Source: SpSt-398 sp041752235 (GTDB lineage Bacteria > Bacteroidota > Bacteroidia > Chitinophagales > Chitinophagaceae). Taken from it: a DNA stretch of 64,000 nucleotides. The translations under genes and the position numbers were made by a program. Below, one piece after another: positions 25,906 through 33,745 of this stretch. Position 1 is the first letter of the stretch, and every line of letters starts with the position of its first letter. The notes below the pieces were generated by a model. The model searched no databases. It had not been told where the DNA came from and was given only the letters and a program-made list of their open reading frames with translations. The stretch is from assembly GCA_041752235.1 (NCBI GenBank), contig JBGSHM010000031.1, positions 1-64,000 on the forward strand. The letters are read 5' to 3'.

Positions 25906-26460
25906 ATGCCATTTATAAAAACTGATTTTGAAGGGTTGATCTTATTTGAACCGGATGTCATACAAGACAGCCGGGGAGGGTTCTTTGAGTCCTATAATCA
26001 ACGAAAATTCCGTATGGCCGGCATATTCAACCGGTTTGTACAGGACAATCAGTCTTATTCCCGATACGGGGTGATCCGTGGTTTGCATTATCAGCTTCCA
26101 CCCTTTGCCCAGGCCAAGTTGGTTAAAGTGATTCGCGGCGTTATTTATGATGTCGTGGTGGATATTCGGAAAGGTTCACCTACCTATCAACAGGTTTATA
26201 GCATTGAGTTGAGTGCCGAGAACCGAAAGCAATTATTCATCCCCGCTGGTTTCGCCCACGGCTTTTCAGTATTAAGTGAAGAAGCAGAGGTGATGTATAA
26301 ATGTGACCATTTTTATAATAAACGGTCAGAAGCCGGTATTCTATACAATGACCCAGCCCTGGGCATTGACTGGAAGATCCCTGCAGGTCAGGAGATCGTT
26401 TCGGATAAAGACAAACAATTGCCGACCTTTGCCCGGTGCCGGAATGAGTTTCAATTTTAA
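25906..26460 (+). CDS. rfbC: dTDP-4-dehydrorhamnose 3,5-epimerase
   Basis: A 184-residue cupin-fold epimerase for dTDP-L-rhamnose synthesis. 'DSRGGFFESYNQRKF' near residue 20, catalytic-His region 'VIRGLHYQLPPFAQAKLVKVIRG', 'VVVDIRKGSPTY', and 'LFIPAGFAHGFSVLS'. It is full length and starts 1 base after the preceding stop. With rfbD it makes the last two steps to dTDP-rhamnose; rfbA and rfbB are not in the window. Confidence 0.95.
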   Translation: MPFIKTDFEGLILFEPDVIQDSRGGFFESYNQRKFRMAGIFNRFVQDNQSYSRYGVIRGLHYQLPPFAQAKLVKVIRGVIYDVVVDIRKGSPTYQQVYSIELSAENRKQLFIPAGFAHGFSVLSEEAEVMYKCDHFYNKRSEAGILYNDPALGIDWKIPAGQEIVSDKDKQLPTFARCRNEFQF

Positions 26461-26471
26461 TTCTATTGGGA

Positions 26472-27359
26472 ATGTCAAGCCTCCCCCACATACTGGTGAC
26501 CGGGGCCAATGGCCAATTGGGGAAAGAATTGCGAGCGATCGCTTCTTCTTTTTCTGATTTTGAATTTGTCTATCTATCCCGGGAAGATCTTCCTATTCAT
26601 CATTTTCCCCTGGTTCGAAATTTCTTTCATACCCTTAAGCCGTCCTTTTGTATCAATGCGGCTGCTTATACGGCCGTTGACCGTGCGGAGCAGGAAAAGG
26701 AACTGGCTTTTCAGGTCAATGCCGAAGCGGTAGGGGTATTGGCCGAGGTCTGTAAAGAGTACGGAACCCGCTTTATTCATATTTCTACTGACTATGTTTT
26801 CAATGGGAAAGGCAGCAGGCCTTATCTGCCTGATGACCCCACCGATCCCCAGAGTGTGTATGGTGCTTCCAAACAAAAAGGGGAGGAGTTGGCTTTAGAA
26901 AATAATCCTGATTCCATCATCCTTCGTACTAGCTGGGTCTATTCTGAATTTGGAAAGAATTTTGTGAAAACCATGATCCAACTCATGAAGGAGCGGGAAT
27001 CCATCTCTGTAGTGAGTGATCAAATCGGTTCTCCTACTTATGCGGCGGATCTCGCAGAAGCCATGTTGACCATCATTCGCCAGACCGAAACGAATAAAAC
27101 AAACTGGCATCCGGGTATTTATCATTTCAGTAATGAAGGAGTGCTCAGTTGGTATGATTTTGCGGTAGCGATACGCGATCATATCGGAAGCACCTGTAAG
27201 GTGCAGCCTATACCTACCTCTGCCTATCCAACTCCTGCGGCAAGACCCGCCTATTCCGTGCTGGATAAAACATCCTTTGTTAACGGGTTTGGAATTTCTT
27301 TAAAGCCCTGGGATTTGAGCCTGAAGCATTGTTTGGATAAATTAACAGCTAACAGCTAA
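26472..27359 (+). CDS. rfbD: dTDP-4-dehydrorhamnose reductase
   Basis: A 295-residue SDR enzyme that reduces dTDP-4-dehydro-L-rhamnose to dTDP-L-rhamnose with NAD(P)H. The ATG at 26472 is preferred to a TTG 6 bases upstream. 'ILVTGANGQLGKEL' at the start, 'INAAAYTAVDRAE', 'STDYVFNG', catalytic YxxxK in 'SVYGASKQKGE', and 'RTSWVYSEFGKNFVKTM'. Last gene of the operon. The final codons (LTANS-stop) are written in the TAACAGC word of the repeat that follows, so the repeat has become the C-terminus. Confidence 0.94.
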   Translation: MSSLPHILVTGANGQLGKELRAIASSFSDFEFVYLSREDLPIHHFPLVRNFFHTLKPSFCINAAAYTAVDRAEQEKELAFQVNAEAVGVLAEVCKEYGTRFIHISTDYVFNGKGSRPYLPDDPTDPQSVYGASKQKGEELALENNPDSIILRTSWVYSEFGKNFVKTMIQLMKERESISVVSDQIGSPTYAADLAEAMLTIIRQTETNKTNWHPGIYHFSNEGVLSWYDFAVAIRDHIGSTCKVQPIPTSAYPTPAARPAYSVLDKTSFVNGFGISLKPWDLSLKHCLDKLTANS

Positions 27360-27385
27360 TAGCTAACAGCTAATAGCTATTAGCT
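27343..27385. repeat. TAGCTAATAGC word repeat at the rfbD 3' end
   Basis: Tandem AACAGCTAATAGCT words overlap the last 17 bases of rfbD and end in a perfect 18-base palindrome, AGCTAATAGCTATTAGCT (27368-27385). The stop codon TAA is part of the word. Confidence 0.7.
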
Positions 27386-27389
27386 TTCC

Positions 27390-27446
27390 CTACACCCTCA
27401 CCACCGCCCCATCCGGATGAGCCGGATTGATCAGGCGGATATCGGC
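27390..27446 (-). pseudogene. Orphan C-terminal coding remnant
   Basis: On the minus strand, 18 codons followed by a TAG stop (27390-27392) read ADIRLINPAHPDGAVVRV. They look like the conserved end of a real protein because composition and codon use match the neighbouring GC-rich genes. The frame is closed by a stop immediately upstream (27447-27449), where the sequence changes to AT-rich DNA. I read this as the tail of a gene cut by the segment carrying the DUF1016 gene. The parent gene is not recognised. Confidence 0.4.
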
Positions 27447-27583
27447 CTAGACAAAACCCATATTTCAATTTTTATCAAAACTAATTTCTATAGGATGATG
27501 AAACAACCCGGTTTATACGACTATAGCTCTAGATATTTGGGGATGCGTTTAATGATTGGATATTTGTGTTTTCAGAATAGTAC

Positions 27584-29197
27584 ATGAACAAAATTCCTGA
27601 CAATTATCATCAGATCATTGCCAACCTGAAGGATAGAATCAGGCTAGCTCGCCTAAGGGCAACTGCACTGGTTAACACTGAGCTTCTAATAGTATATTGG
27701 GAGATTGGTTCGGTGATCATAAAACAACAAAAAGAAGAAGGCTGGGGTGCCAAAGTGATAGATCGCTTGGCAACTGATCTAAAGTCTGAGTTTCCTGACT
27801 TTAGGGGACTTTCTTTACGCAACTTGAAATACATGCGTGCCTTCGCTGAAGCATGGCCAGGCTTCGGAATTATGCAGCAATTCGCTGCCCAAATAGAAGT
27901 TGTTAATAATCAATCAGATATAATTGTGCTGCGACTTGCTGCACAATTGCCGTGGGGTCATCACCAGGTGCTTTTAGACAAGGTGAAAACCTATGAACAG
28001 AGGATATTTTATCTGCAAAAGACCATTGAGAATGGGTGGAGCAGAGATATTATGGCCCACCAAATTGAAACCGGACTTTTTAATCGTTCAGGAAAGGCGA
28101 TTACCAATTTCAAAGCGACATTGCCAGCGATTCAATCTGACTTGGCACAGCAGGCGATTAAAAACCCGTATGTGTTCGATTTTCTTAGTTTTTCTGAAAA
28201 TATTAAGGAAAAGGAATTAGAGAAAGCATTAATCGAACATTTAAAAAGGTTCATGTTAGAATTGGGGAAAGGTTTTTCCTGGGTCGGGAGTCAAAAAAAA
28301 TTAGTAGTTGATGGGGATGACTTTTTTCTGGATTTATTGTTCTATAATTTTCATATGCATTGTTTTGTCAACTTTGAATTGAAGATCGGCGAATTCAAAC
28401 CTGAGTTTGCAGGGAAACTCAATTTTTATGTGAATGCGATTGATAAGCAGTTAAAAGGAGAGGGGGATAACCCAACCATAGGAATACTACTTTGTAAAAC
28501 ACCCAATGAAACTGTTATCAAATATTCTTTGCAAGGCATCGAGTCTCCAATTGGAGTATCAAGCTACCAGTTTGAAAAATCTCTTCCTTCAAATATCAAG
28601 TCTGAGTTACCTACTGTAGAAGAACTGGAGAAGGAAGTTGAACTGGGGTATGAAGAATTAAAGAATCCTTCCGAAAGGAAAATGGATCGTTTAAAAGAAA
28701 TGTTGAAGAATCTTAAAGAATCGGAATTAAAGGAAAGAAAGAGTTTAAATAGTTCGAAGTTTATTCTCGAAAATATACTTCCGATGCTGCTGACCAAGAT
28801 GAGGGGTCGGTATGAAAAGGAAATAGAACATATATTCCAAAATTCAGAATTGACAATCTACATTGATGGCCATGGTTTCCCTAATTTGGTAAGTGCGTAT
28901 CAGTATATTACTGATAATGTCAGGTTTACCACTAAGGATTTAAAAATAGAATACCGAAGTAGTGGCTTCAAATCAGCAGGTAGAAAAGCCTTTGACTGCT
29001 GGACAGGATTGCATATTATCTTGCACGATTATAAAGTAAGTTTTGGGTTATTAAAACATCCCCCAATCATACTTCTAGAGAAACTATACTACGAAACGAT
29101 AATAGTTTCAGAGGAAGACATGCTGATTGAAAAATGGATGGAAGGGTTATTAGATGATATTACATTACAGGTGGAAAGAATTCAGGCACGTGGGTAG
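27584..29197 (+). CDS. DUF1016/YhcG-type PD-(D/E)XK nuclease with novel C-terminal extension
   Basis: A 537-residue protein. Residues 1-100 match the DUF1016 N-terminal domain ('LLIVYWEIGSVIIKQQ', 'GLSLRNLKYMRAF'). Residues about 120-345 match the YhcG nuclease domain: 'LPWGHHQVLLDKV', then D250 in 'DDFFLDLLFYN' and E265-L-K267 in 'FELKIGE' as the likely catalytic residues. Residues about 345-400 are a charged, probably coiled-coil linker. Residues about 400-537 form an extension I do not recognise, ending in 'MEGLLDDITLQVERIQARG'. Ordinary YhcG proteins stop near 350 residues. The gene is visibly more AT-rich than its neighbours and lies beside tRNA-Gln, which suggests horizontal acquisition. 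A defence or DNA-repair role is possible but unproven. Confidence 0.85.
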   Translation: MNKIPDNYHQIIANLKDRIRLARLRATALVNTELLIVYWEIGSVIIKQQKEEGWGAKVIDRLATDLKSEFPDFRGLSLRNLKYMRAFAEAWPGFGIMQQFAAQIEVVNNQSDIIVLRLAAQLPWGHHQVLLDKVKTYEQRIFYLQKTIENGWSRDIMAHQIETGLFNRSGKAITNFKATLPAIQSDLAQQAIKNPYVFDFLSFSENIKEKELEKALIEHLKRFMLELGKGFSWVGSQKKLVVDGDDFFLDLLFYNFHMHCFVNFELKIGEFKPEFAGKLNFYVNAIDKQLKGEGDNPTIGILLCKTPNETVIKYSLQGIESPIGVSSYQFEKSLPSNIKSELPTVEELEKEVELGYEELKNPSERKMDRLKEMLKNLKESELKERKSLNSSKFILENILPMLLTKMRGRYEKEIEHIFQNSELTIYIDGHGFPNLVSAYQYITDNVRFTTKDLKIEYRSSGFKSAGRKAFDCWTGLHIILHDYKVSFGLLKHPPIILLEKLYYETIIVSEEDMLIEKWMEGLLDDITLQVERIQARG

Positions 29198-29241
29198 CCT
29201 GTTATTCCTTATTTACTTAGCAGAAATGCGTTTAATAAAAA

Positions 29242-29270
29242 TGGGGGAAATTATTAGATAATTTCCCCCA
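29242..29270 (-). terminator. Intrinsic terminator of tRNA-Gln
   Basis: A perfect 13-base stem (TGGGGGAAATTAT) with loop TAG; on the minus strand it is followed by TTTTTATTAAA. It lies 4 bases after the tRNA-Gln 3' end and could also stop transcription coming from the nuclease gene. Confidence 0.85.
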
Positions 29271-29273
29271 TTG

Positions 29274-29344
29274 TTGACCCATAAGGATTCGAACCTTAAC
29301 AGACAGAACCAAAATCTGTAGTGCTACCGTTACACCATGGGTCA
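29274..29344 (-). tRNA. tRNA-Gln (anticodon TTG)
   Basis: The 71-base minus-strand sequence folds as a cloverleaf. Acceptor stem TGACCCA/TGGGTCA; anticodon stem ACAGA/TCTGT with loop TTTTGGT, anticodon TTG; T arm with GGTTCGAATCC. No CCA is encoded. Promoter and terminator are both visible, so it is an independent unit. It borders the AT-rich nuclease segment, a common integration setting. Confidence 0.95.
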
Positions 29345-29361
29345 ATCCGATTTTGGGAGTG

Positions 29362-29369
29362 CAAATATA
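29362..29369 (-). promoter_or_regulatory. -7 element (TATATTTG, minus strand) for tRNA-Gln
   Basis: An exact TAnnTTTG match on the minus strand, 17 bases before the tRNA 5' end. Confidence 0.65.
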
Positions 29370-29434
29370 GGGAATATTCTGATTGTCAGCCTATAGATAT
29401 GGAATGACGACGGGATTATTATTATTAATTACTT

Positions 29435-29527
29435 ATTATTAATTATTGATTATTGATTGCTCAGCAGGTATTTCCATTACTATCTATGAACATTTTACTA
29501 AGTAATTATTAATCAATAATTAATAAT
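29435..29527. repeat. ATTATTAATTATTGATTA word hairpin after cphA
   Basis: The 18-base arms 29435-29452 and 29510-29527 are exact inverse copies, flanked by looser copies of the same AT-rich words. The same vocabulary appears in the composite hairpin at 20835-20965. It sits between the tRNA-Gln promoter and the cphA stop. Confidence 0.65.
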
Positions 29528-29537
29528 CAATTTCCCC

Positions 29538-32162
29538 TCAAATTCCAGCCTCCCGATCCTTTAACTCCCGTATTTTATCCAAAGCCCTCGCCACCACGTC
29601 GCACATGATGGTATACAAGGCTCCTGGTTGGTGATTGGCATAGATATATTCCAATGCCTCATCTTCGTTGGGGATGACCTTGGTTGGTACCTGTGGATTG
29701 ATCTCCTGAATACCTTCCTGGAGCAGGCCAATGATCTCATCGGCCGTTCGACCCCGAAGGTTCTTATCACAACGGATGATGATCTCCTGGAAGTGACGGG
29801 CGGAAATACGCCCCAGTTCACGTATGTCTTCATCCCGGCGGTCACCCGTTCCTGAAATGACCCCGATCTTGGTGGGGTAGTCCAGTTTGCTCACAAAATC
29901 ACAAAGCAGGTTCAACCCATGCGGATTGTGTGCAAAATCGGCGAGCATGGTGAAATGCTTGAAATGGAAGAAATTCAAGCGACCGGGCGTAAGGCTCTCC
30001 GATGGGATAAATGTCTGTAACCCGATCCGGATATCATCGATCGTGATATCGCGGAAAAGATAGGTGGATAATACTGCTGGTAAACAGTTGTTGATATTGT
30101 GTACCGCCTTTCCATCATACGTGATGGGGATATCCTTGGCTGCCATTACCCGGATCTTCCAGTTTCCTTTCATGATCGTGACAAAGCCATTCTCAAATAC
30201 CGCGGCAAGTCCCCCGTCATTGCAATGGGATTTGATCCGGGGGTTATTTTCATCCATACTAAACAACGCGATATTGCATTTCAGGTCTTTTTTCATTTTA
30301 AACACCAACTCGTCATCGGCATTAAGGATGGCATATCCATGGGGAAAAACGGTTTCCGGGACCACCGCTTTGACCCGGGCCATTTGTTCCACATTGTAAA
30401 TACCTCCCAGACCGATATGATCTTCTGCCACATTGGTGACCACGGCCACTTCACAATTCTGAAAGGCCAATCCCGATTTCAGAATACCTCCCCGGGCACA
30501 TTCCAGGACAGCAAAATCAACAGTGGGATCTTTGAGTACAAATTGAGAAGAGATCGGTCCGGTACAATCCCCTTTCATCATTAACTGATTCTGGATATAC
30601 ACCCCATCACTGGTGGTGTATCCTACTTTTTTACCTGCCGATTTCGCGATATGTGCGGTCAAACGCGTGGTAGTGGTTTTGCCATTGGTTCCGGTAATAG
30701 CGATGATGGGAACACGCCCTACGCTGCCTTTAGGAAACAACATATCGACCACAGGCTCGGCCACATTGCGTGGCAATCCTTCTGCCGGTTCGATATGCAT
30801 GCGGAAACCAGGTGCGGCATTGACCTCCAGGATCGCGCCTCCGTTTTCAGTTACAGGGGTACGCAGATCGGTGGTCATGATATCAATGCCACAGATATCG
30901 AGACCGATGATCTTGGCAATACGTTCAAACATGAAAATATTGGCCGGATGAACCTCATCGGTCACATCGGTAGAAGTTCCACCGGTAGAAAGATTGGCGG
31001 TGGGTTTGAGCAAGACCCTTTCCCCTTTTTTAGGAACCGTGGCAAGGGTGTATCCGGCATCATCCAGCATTTTTTGGGTAAACTGATCGATTGTGATCTG
31101 TGTCAATACTTTTTCATGGCCATAACCACGGCGGGGGTCTTTGTTGGTTTCTTCGATCAGCCATTCAATATTGTGTTCGCCATCACCAACCACCGAAGCG
31201 GGGGTACGTAACGCGGCACAAACAAATTTATAATTGATCACCAGGGCACGGAAATCATATCCTGTGATGAATCGTTCTACGATCACACTCCGGCTATATT
31301 GTTTGGCGGCTTCAAAAGCCCGCTGAGCCTGTTCACGGGTCGTGATATTGGTCGTATTTCCTTTTCCATGGTTTCCATCGATCGGTTTAATGACCAGGGG
31401 GTAACCAAATTTTTCAATGGCTTCTTCCATACCTGCCTCGGTGCGGATAACGGTACCCCGGGGTACGGGTATCTCGGCCGCTTCGAGCAACATTTTGGTC
31501 TCTTCCTTATCACAGGCAATATCTACCGCGATATTCGAGGTAGTAGAGGCGATGGTAGCGCGAATACGTTTTTGATGAACTCCATATCCAAGCTGAACAA
31601 GGCTTTGCTTGTTCAATCGAATAAAGGGGATGCCCCGTTTGGCGGCTTCATCCACTATACAACCGGTGGAAGGGCCGAGTCGTGTATCCTCTCTTATCTC
31701 CCGAAGTTTTTGAATATCCTCTCCAAGGTCGTAGGCCGCATTTTCTACCAATGATTGCGCGATCCGAACCGCCGCTTTGGCGGCATAAACACCAGCATCT
31801 TCTTCGATATAGCTGAACACAACATAGTATACTCCTTCTTTCTCTCCCTCCGGGGTCCGGGTACGGCCAAACCCCGTATCCATACCAGCAAGCGTTTGCA
31901 ATTCAAGGGCGATATGTTCGATCACATGCCCCATCCAGGTGCCTTCTTCCACGCGCTGAAAAAATCCTCCTGGTTCTCCCACAGAGCAGCGGTGCTCATA
32001 CATGGTGGGAAACATTATTTCCAGCCGATCACGAAATCCATGAATATGGTTGGTGGGTTGTTGTTCAAGCTCTTCCAGATCGAGCTTCATTTGGATCAAT
32101 TTCGGACGCCGAATGCTCCAGTAATTGGGGCCTTTAAGTACTTTGATCTCGAGTATTCTCAT
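29538..32162 (-). CDS. cphA: Cyanophycin synthetase
   Basis: An 874-residue enzyme that builds cyanophycin (poly-aspartate with arginine side chains) from Asp and Arg using ATP. Layout: N-terminal domain; ATP-grasp domain with 'IPVPRGTVIRTEAG' and 'PLVIKPIDGNHGKGNTTNITT' (about residues 220-265); then the Mur-ligase-like domain with P-loop 'ITGTNGKTTTTRL' (about 495) and 'ECARGGILKSGLAF'. The C-terminal domain has 'LADFAHNPHGLNLL' and 'GVISGTGDRRDEDI'. Length is typical of CphA. A cyanophycinase gene lies 3.2 kb away, so storage and mobilisation of this nitrogen polymer are both encoded locally. Confidence 0.95.
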   Translation of the reverse strand: MRILEIKVLKGPNYWSIRRPKLIQMKLDLEELEQQPTNHIHGFRDRLEIMFPTMYEHRCSVGEPGGFFQRVEEGTWMGHVIEHIALELQTLAGMDTGFGRTRTPEGEKEGVYYVVFSYIEEDAGVYAAKAAVRIAQSLVENAAYDLGEDIQKLREIREDTRLGPSTGCIVDEAAKRGIPFIRLNKQSLVQLGYGVHQKRIRATIASTTSNIAVDIACDKEETKMLLEAAEIPVPRGTVIRTEAGMEEAIEKFGYPLVIKPIDGNHGKGNTTNITTREQAQRAFEAAKQYSRSVIVERFITGYDFRALVINYKFVCAALRTPASVVGDGEHNIEWLIEETNKDPRRGYGHEKVLTQITIDQFTQKMLDDAGYTLATVPKKGERVLLKPTANLSTGGTSTDVTDEVHPANIFMFERIAKIIGLDICGIDIMTTDLRTPVTENGGAILEVNAAPGFRMHIEPAEGLPRNVAEPVVDMLFPKGSVGRVPIIAITGTNGKTTTTRLTAHIAKSAGKKVGYTTSDGVYIQNQLMMKGDCTGPISSQFVLKDPTVDFAVLECARGGILKSGLAFQNCEVAVVTNVAEDHIGLGGIYNVEQMARVKAVVPETVFPHGYAILNADDELVFKMKKDLKCNIALFSMDENNPRIKSHCNDGGLAAVFENGFVTIMKGNWKIRVMAAKDIPITYDGKAVHNINNCLPAVLSTYLFRDITIDDIRIGLQTFIPSESLTPGRLNFFHFKHFTMLADFAHNPHGLNLLCDFVSKLDYPTKIGVISGTGDRRDEDIRELGRISARHFQEIIIRCDKNLRGRTADEIIGLLQEGIQEINPQVPTKVIPNEDEALEYIYANHQPGALYTIMCDVVARALDKIRELKDREAGI

Positions 32163-32221
32163 ATACGGTGGTTGGGGGATGAATATACGGGAAAAGCGGG
32201 AAATGGCGTGAGGCGTGAGGG

Positions 32222-32335
32222 AGTGAATGGTGAATAGTGAATAGTGAATGGTGAATAGTCAATAGTGAATATCCTGAAAATAATGGGAAATTTTCCATGA
32301 TGTTCATTATTCACCATTCACCATTCACTATTCAC
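32222..32335. repeat. GTGAATGGTGAATAGT word hairpin between divergent genes
   Basis: Tandem words in 32222-32269. The 23-base arms 32237-32259 and 32313-32335 match in 22 positions. The element lies between the starts of cphA (minus) and the class V aminotransferase (plus). It is therefore in a promoter region and cannot be a terminator for either gene. Confidence 0.7.
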
Positions 32336-32386
32336 CCCCCCCATGGCTCCTTTTCGTATATTTATCCCTCATCAACACCCCTCCCC

Positions 32387-33655
32387 ATGTCCACCCGCCG
32401 CCGCTTTCTGCAACACACTGCCACAGGCTTGTTGTCTTCCCTGGCTATTCCAGCCTGGAGTCGCAATCTGGAATCTGCTGTACGAAATGCGGAAGGGGTA
32501 TCAGCCATGGACCTGGCCACGGAAGAGGATTTCTGGTATTATATCCAACAGGCTTTTACCGTAAGCCCGGGTATTATCAATCTGAACAATGGAGGCGTAA
32601 GCCCGGCACCGCGTACAGTATCGGAGGCGATGAAGAGGTACTATGATCTGAGTAATGAAGCGCCCAGTTATTATATGTGGCGGGTGCTTGACCAGGGACG
32701 TGAACCTTTGCGTGCTAACCTGGCGGCCATGGCTGGATGTGATCCCGAAGAAGTAACCTTTAACCGGAATTCATCGGAGGGATTGGAGACCGTGATCTTC
32801 GGCCTCCCCCTGCAAAAAGGGGATGAGGTGGTGCTGACCAAACAGGACTATCCCAATATGATCAATGCGTGGAAGCAACGGGAGTTACGGGATGGGATCA
32901 AACTGGTCTGGATCAATCTGGAACTGCCGAGTGAAAACGAATCCTATTTGGTGGAGCAGTTTACAAAAGCATTTACGGCCAAAACGAAAGTGGTACAGAT
33001 CACCCATGTGATCAACTGGAATGGACAAATTCTTCCGGTTAAACAGATCGCCGATGCGGCACATGCCCGAGGCATTGAAATATTGGTAGATGGGGCACAT
33101 AGCCTGGCACATTTTCGATTTAAGGTTTCGGAATTAGGATGCGATTATTTTGCGAGCAGTCTGCACAAATGGTTATATGCACCTATAGGCAGTGGGATGA
33201 TGTACATCAAGAAAGAAAAGATCGCTAAAATATTCCCCTTGTTTGCCGCAGGCGAACCCCTGAGCGATAATATCCGCAAGTTCGAGGCACTGGGGACACG
33301 TCCGTTTTTTATTGAACAGGCCATCGGAAAGGCGCTGGAGTTTCATGATATGATCGGTGGCGAAAGAAAGGAAAAAAGGCTCCACTACCTGAAGAATTAC
33401 TGGATGGAAAAAGTAAAGGACCTGAAAGGCGTAAAATTTAATACCAGCCTCGACCCTCATTGGGGATGTGCCATTGGCAATATTGGATTTGAAGGACGAA
33501 AACCGGAGGAGTTGGAAAGCCACTTATTTACCAAACATAAAATACATACAGTATCCATTACCTGGGAAAATATCAAAGGGGTGCGTATCACTCCGAATGT
33601 TTACACGACCACCAAGGATCTAGATAAGCTGGTAATGGGAATAAGGTCATTTTAA
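32387..33655 (+). CDS. Tat-exported class V aminotransferase (isopenicillin-N-epimerase-like)
   Basis: A 422-residue PLP-dependent enzyme. The frame is open from 32297, but the ATG at 32387 starts a twin-arginine leader (MSTRRRFLQHTATGLLSSLA) and the upstream part lies in a word repeat. The fold is class V aminotransferase/CefD-like: 'LNNGGVSPAPRTVSEAM' near residue 65, 'VTFNRNSSEGLETVIFG', 'VDGAHSLAHF' (PLP Asp), and the PLP lysine in 'SLHKWLYAPIGSGM'. Relatives include isopenicillin N epimerases and cysteine desulfurase-like proteins; the reaction is unknown. Export of a PLP enzyme through Tat is plausible because the cofactor is bound before transport. Confidence 0.86.
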   Translation: MSTRRRFLQHTATGLLSSLAIPAWSRNLESAVRNAEGVSAMDLATEEDFWYYIQQAFTVSPGIINLNNGGVSPAPRTVSEAMKRYYDLSNEAPSYYMWRVLDQGREPLRANLAAMAGCDPEEVTFNRNSSEGLETVIFGLPLQKGDEVVLTKQDYPNMINAWKQRELRDGIKLVWINLELPSENESYLVEQFTKAFTAKTKVVQITHVINWNGQILPVKQIADAAHARGIEILVDGAHSLAHFRFKVSELGCDYFASSLHKWLYAPIGSGMMYIKKEKIAKIFPLFAAGEPLSDNIRKFEALGTRPFFIEQAIGKALEFHDMIGGERKEKRLHYLKNYWMEKVKDLKGVKFNTSLDPHWGCAIGNIGFEGRKPEELESHLFTKHKIHTVSITWENIKGVRITPNVYTTTKDLDKLVMGIRSF

Positions 33656-33661
33656 TACTTA

Positions 33662-33731
33662 GCGTTCCATAGCGCCCTCGTGCCATAGCGGTAAAACTTG
33701 ACCGCAAGGGCGCGAGGGCGCTATGGAACGC
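33662..33731. terminator. ACCGC word hairpin between convergent genes (probable bidirectional terminator)
   Basis: The 31-base arms 33662-33692 and 33701-33731 match in 28 positions around an 8-base loop (AAAACTTG). Compared with most copies the word order is inside-out, the ACCGC ends facing the loop. It lies 6 bases after the aminotransferase stop and 14 bases before the porin gene's stop. Confidence 0.65.
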
Positions 33732-33745
33732 AAGTAAGTTATTGA

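Noticed and set aside
32297..32386. Upstream start for the class V aminotransferase
   Set aside because: The extension is translated from the word repeat and would bury the Tat signal.
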